This document shows positions 63,837 through 64,000 of a stretch of DNA of 64,000 nt, piece after piece. The first letter of the stretch is position 1. Each line of letters opens with the position of its first letter. Origin of the DNA: Chloroflexi bacterium 44-23 (GTDB taxonomy: Bacteria > Chloroflexota > Anaerolineae > Anaerolineales > Anaerolineaceae); assembly GCA_001899005.1 (NCBI GenBank), contig MKUW01000028.1:159807-223806 (forward strand). The letters are read 5' to 3'. The notes under the pieces were generated by a model that saw only the letters and a program-made list of their open reading frames with translations, did not search any database and was not told where the DNA came from. Made by a program: the position numbers and the translations under genes.

Positions 63837-64000
63837 CGACGACAAAGGAGCATCTGTTACCAGGTGCTTTTTTGTTTCACCTCCCAGCTCCATTGAGGAG
63901 TCCTTGGGAAAGGCCTTGGGTTCGAGTCCCTTGCACAGCACCCACCACGACGACAACGGAGCATCTGTTACCAGGTGCTTTTTTGTTTCACCTCCCAGCT
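63811..64000. repeat. Tandem repeat of the tRNA-Val 3' end plus terminator, period about 111 bases, cut by window edge
   Basis: The T-arm GGGTTCGAGTCCCT (63811-63824) returns at 63918-63931. The stretch from CCCACCACGACGAC through the terminator to CCTCCCAGCT (63830-63889) returns at 63941-64000 with a single mismatch (AAAGG to AACGG). The second unit lacks the rest of a tRNA, so it is a tail copy only. The repeat probably continues beyond the window. Confidence 0.85.
63850..63873 (+). terminator. Terminator of tRNA-Val
   Basis: GCATCTG (63850-63856) pairs with CAGGTGC (63861-63867, one G-T pair), TTAC loop, followed by TTTTTT. The same hairpin recurs in the second repeat unit, near 63961-63984. 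Confidence 0.8.

Overview
The window looks like chromosomal DNA of a free-living, moderately AT-rich bacterium of the Chloroflexota, most likely class Anaerolineae. That placement is inferred from gene content, since no rRNA is present: a deazaflavin (F420)-type oxidoreductase, serpin lipoproteins, several M42 aminopeptidases, N-terminal-7TM GGDEF proteins, many lipoproteins with Thr/Pro-rich linkers, a BchI-like chelatase ATPase and an ABC dipeptide importer. Most genes are intact housekeeping or metabolic genes in short operons. No prophage, plasmid, CRISPR array or intact insertion sequence was seen.

Layout. 1-3.6 kb: end of a degenerate EAL protein, a small unknown, a deazaflavin-binding protein, an MFS exporter and a lipoprotein. 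3.65-4.86 kb: a glutaredoxin-thioredoxin reductase fusion on the minus strand. 4.9-7.2 kb: a decayed island with an RHS/YD-repeat pseudogene that abuts a truncated membrane-protein gene. 7.4-12.6 kb: cyclophilin, a diguanylate cyclase with an extracytoplasmic sensor-like domain, a pyrophosphatase-like protein, an acetyltransferase and a CBS protein. 12.7-17.4 kb: 6-phosphogluconate dehydrogenase, urocanate hydratase and two coupled membrane-anchored unknowns. 17.4-24.6 kb (minus): an operon of a receiver-like protein with an IS200-type transposase-like C-terminus, DNA polymerase I and a TPR protein. 24.7-30.1 kb: WecC, WecB and a glycosyltransferase (ManNAcA supply for a surface glycan), then a second diguanylate cyclase. 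30.1-33.5 kb (minus): tandem serpin lipoproteins and a phosphoribosyltransferase. 33.9-36.6 kb: an alkaline-phosphatase-superfamily hydrolase and a bactofilin-like membrane protein. 36.9-42.8 kb (minus): an operon with three M42 aminopeptidases, an AAC(3)-family acetyltransferase and a solute-binding lipoprotein. 43.2-45.3 kb: a chelatase-like AAA+/VWA pair. 45.6-51.1 kb: a DUF2905 protein, two convergent MFS genes, a small acidic protein, Hsp20, biotin ligase and a small membrane protein. 51.3-60.8 kb (minus): GyrA, then a dipeptide ABC importer operon ending in a CBS-ACT protein. 61.5-64 kb: a nucleotidyltransferase-like unknown, a DEDDh exonuclease and tRNA-Val(CAC), whose 3' end is tandemly repeated to the window edge.

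Themes. Peptide use is prominent: the dipeptide importer, the M42 cluster and urocanate hydratase suggest amino-acid or peptide scavenging, with serpins protecting the cell surface from proteases. Three proteins point to cyclic-di-GMP signalling. A family of about 40-bp palindromic repeats is scattered between genes at four places.

The strongest candidates for something undescribed are the receiver-like/Y1-transposase-like fusion beside polA, a protein with a nucleotidyltransferase signature at 61.5-62.8 kb, two membrane genes whose natural start codons read ATA and ATC, and the tandem tRNA-tail repeats.
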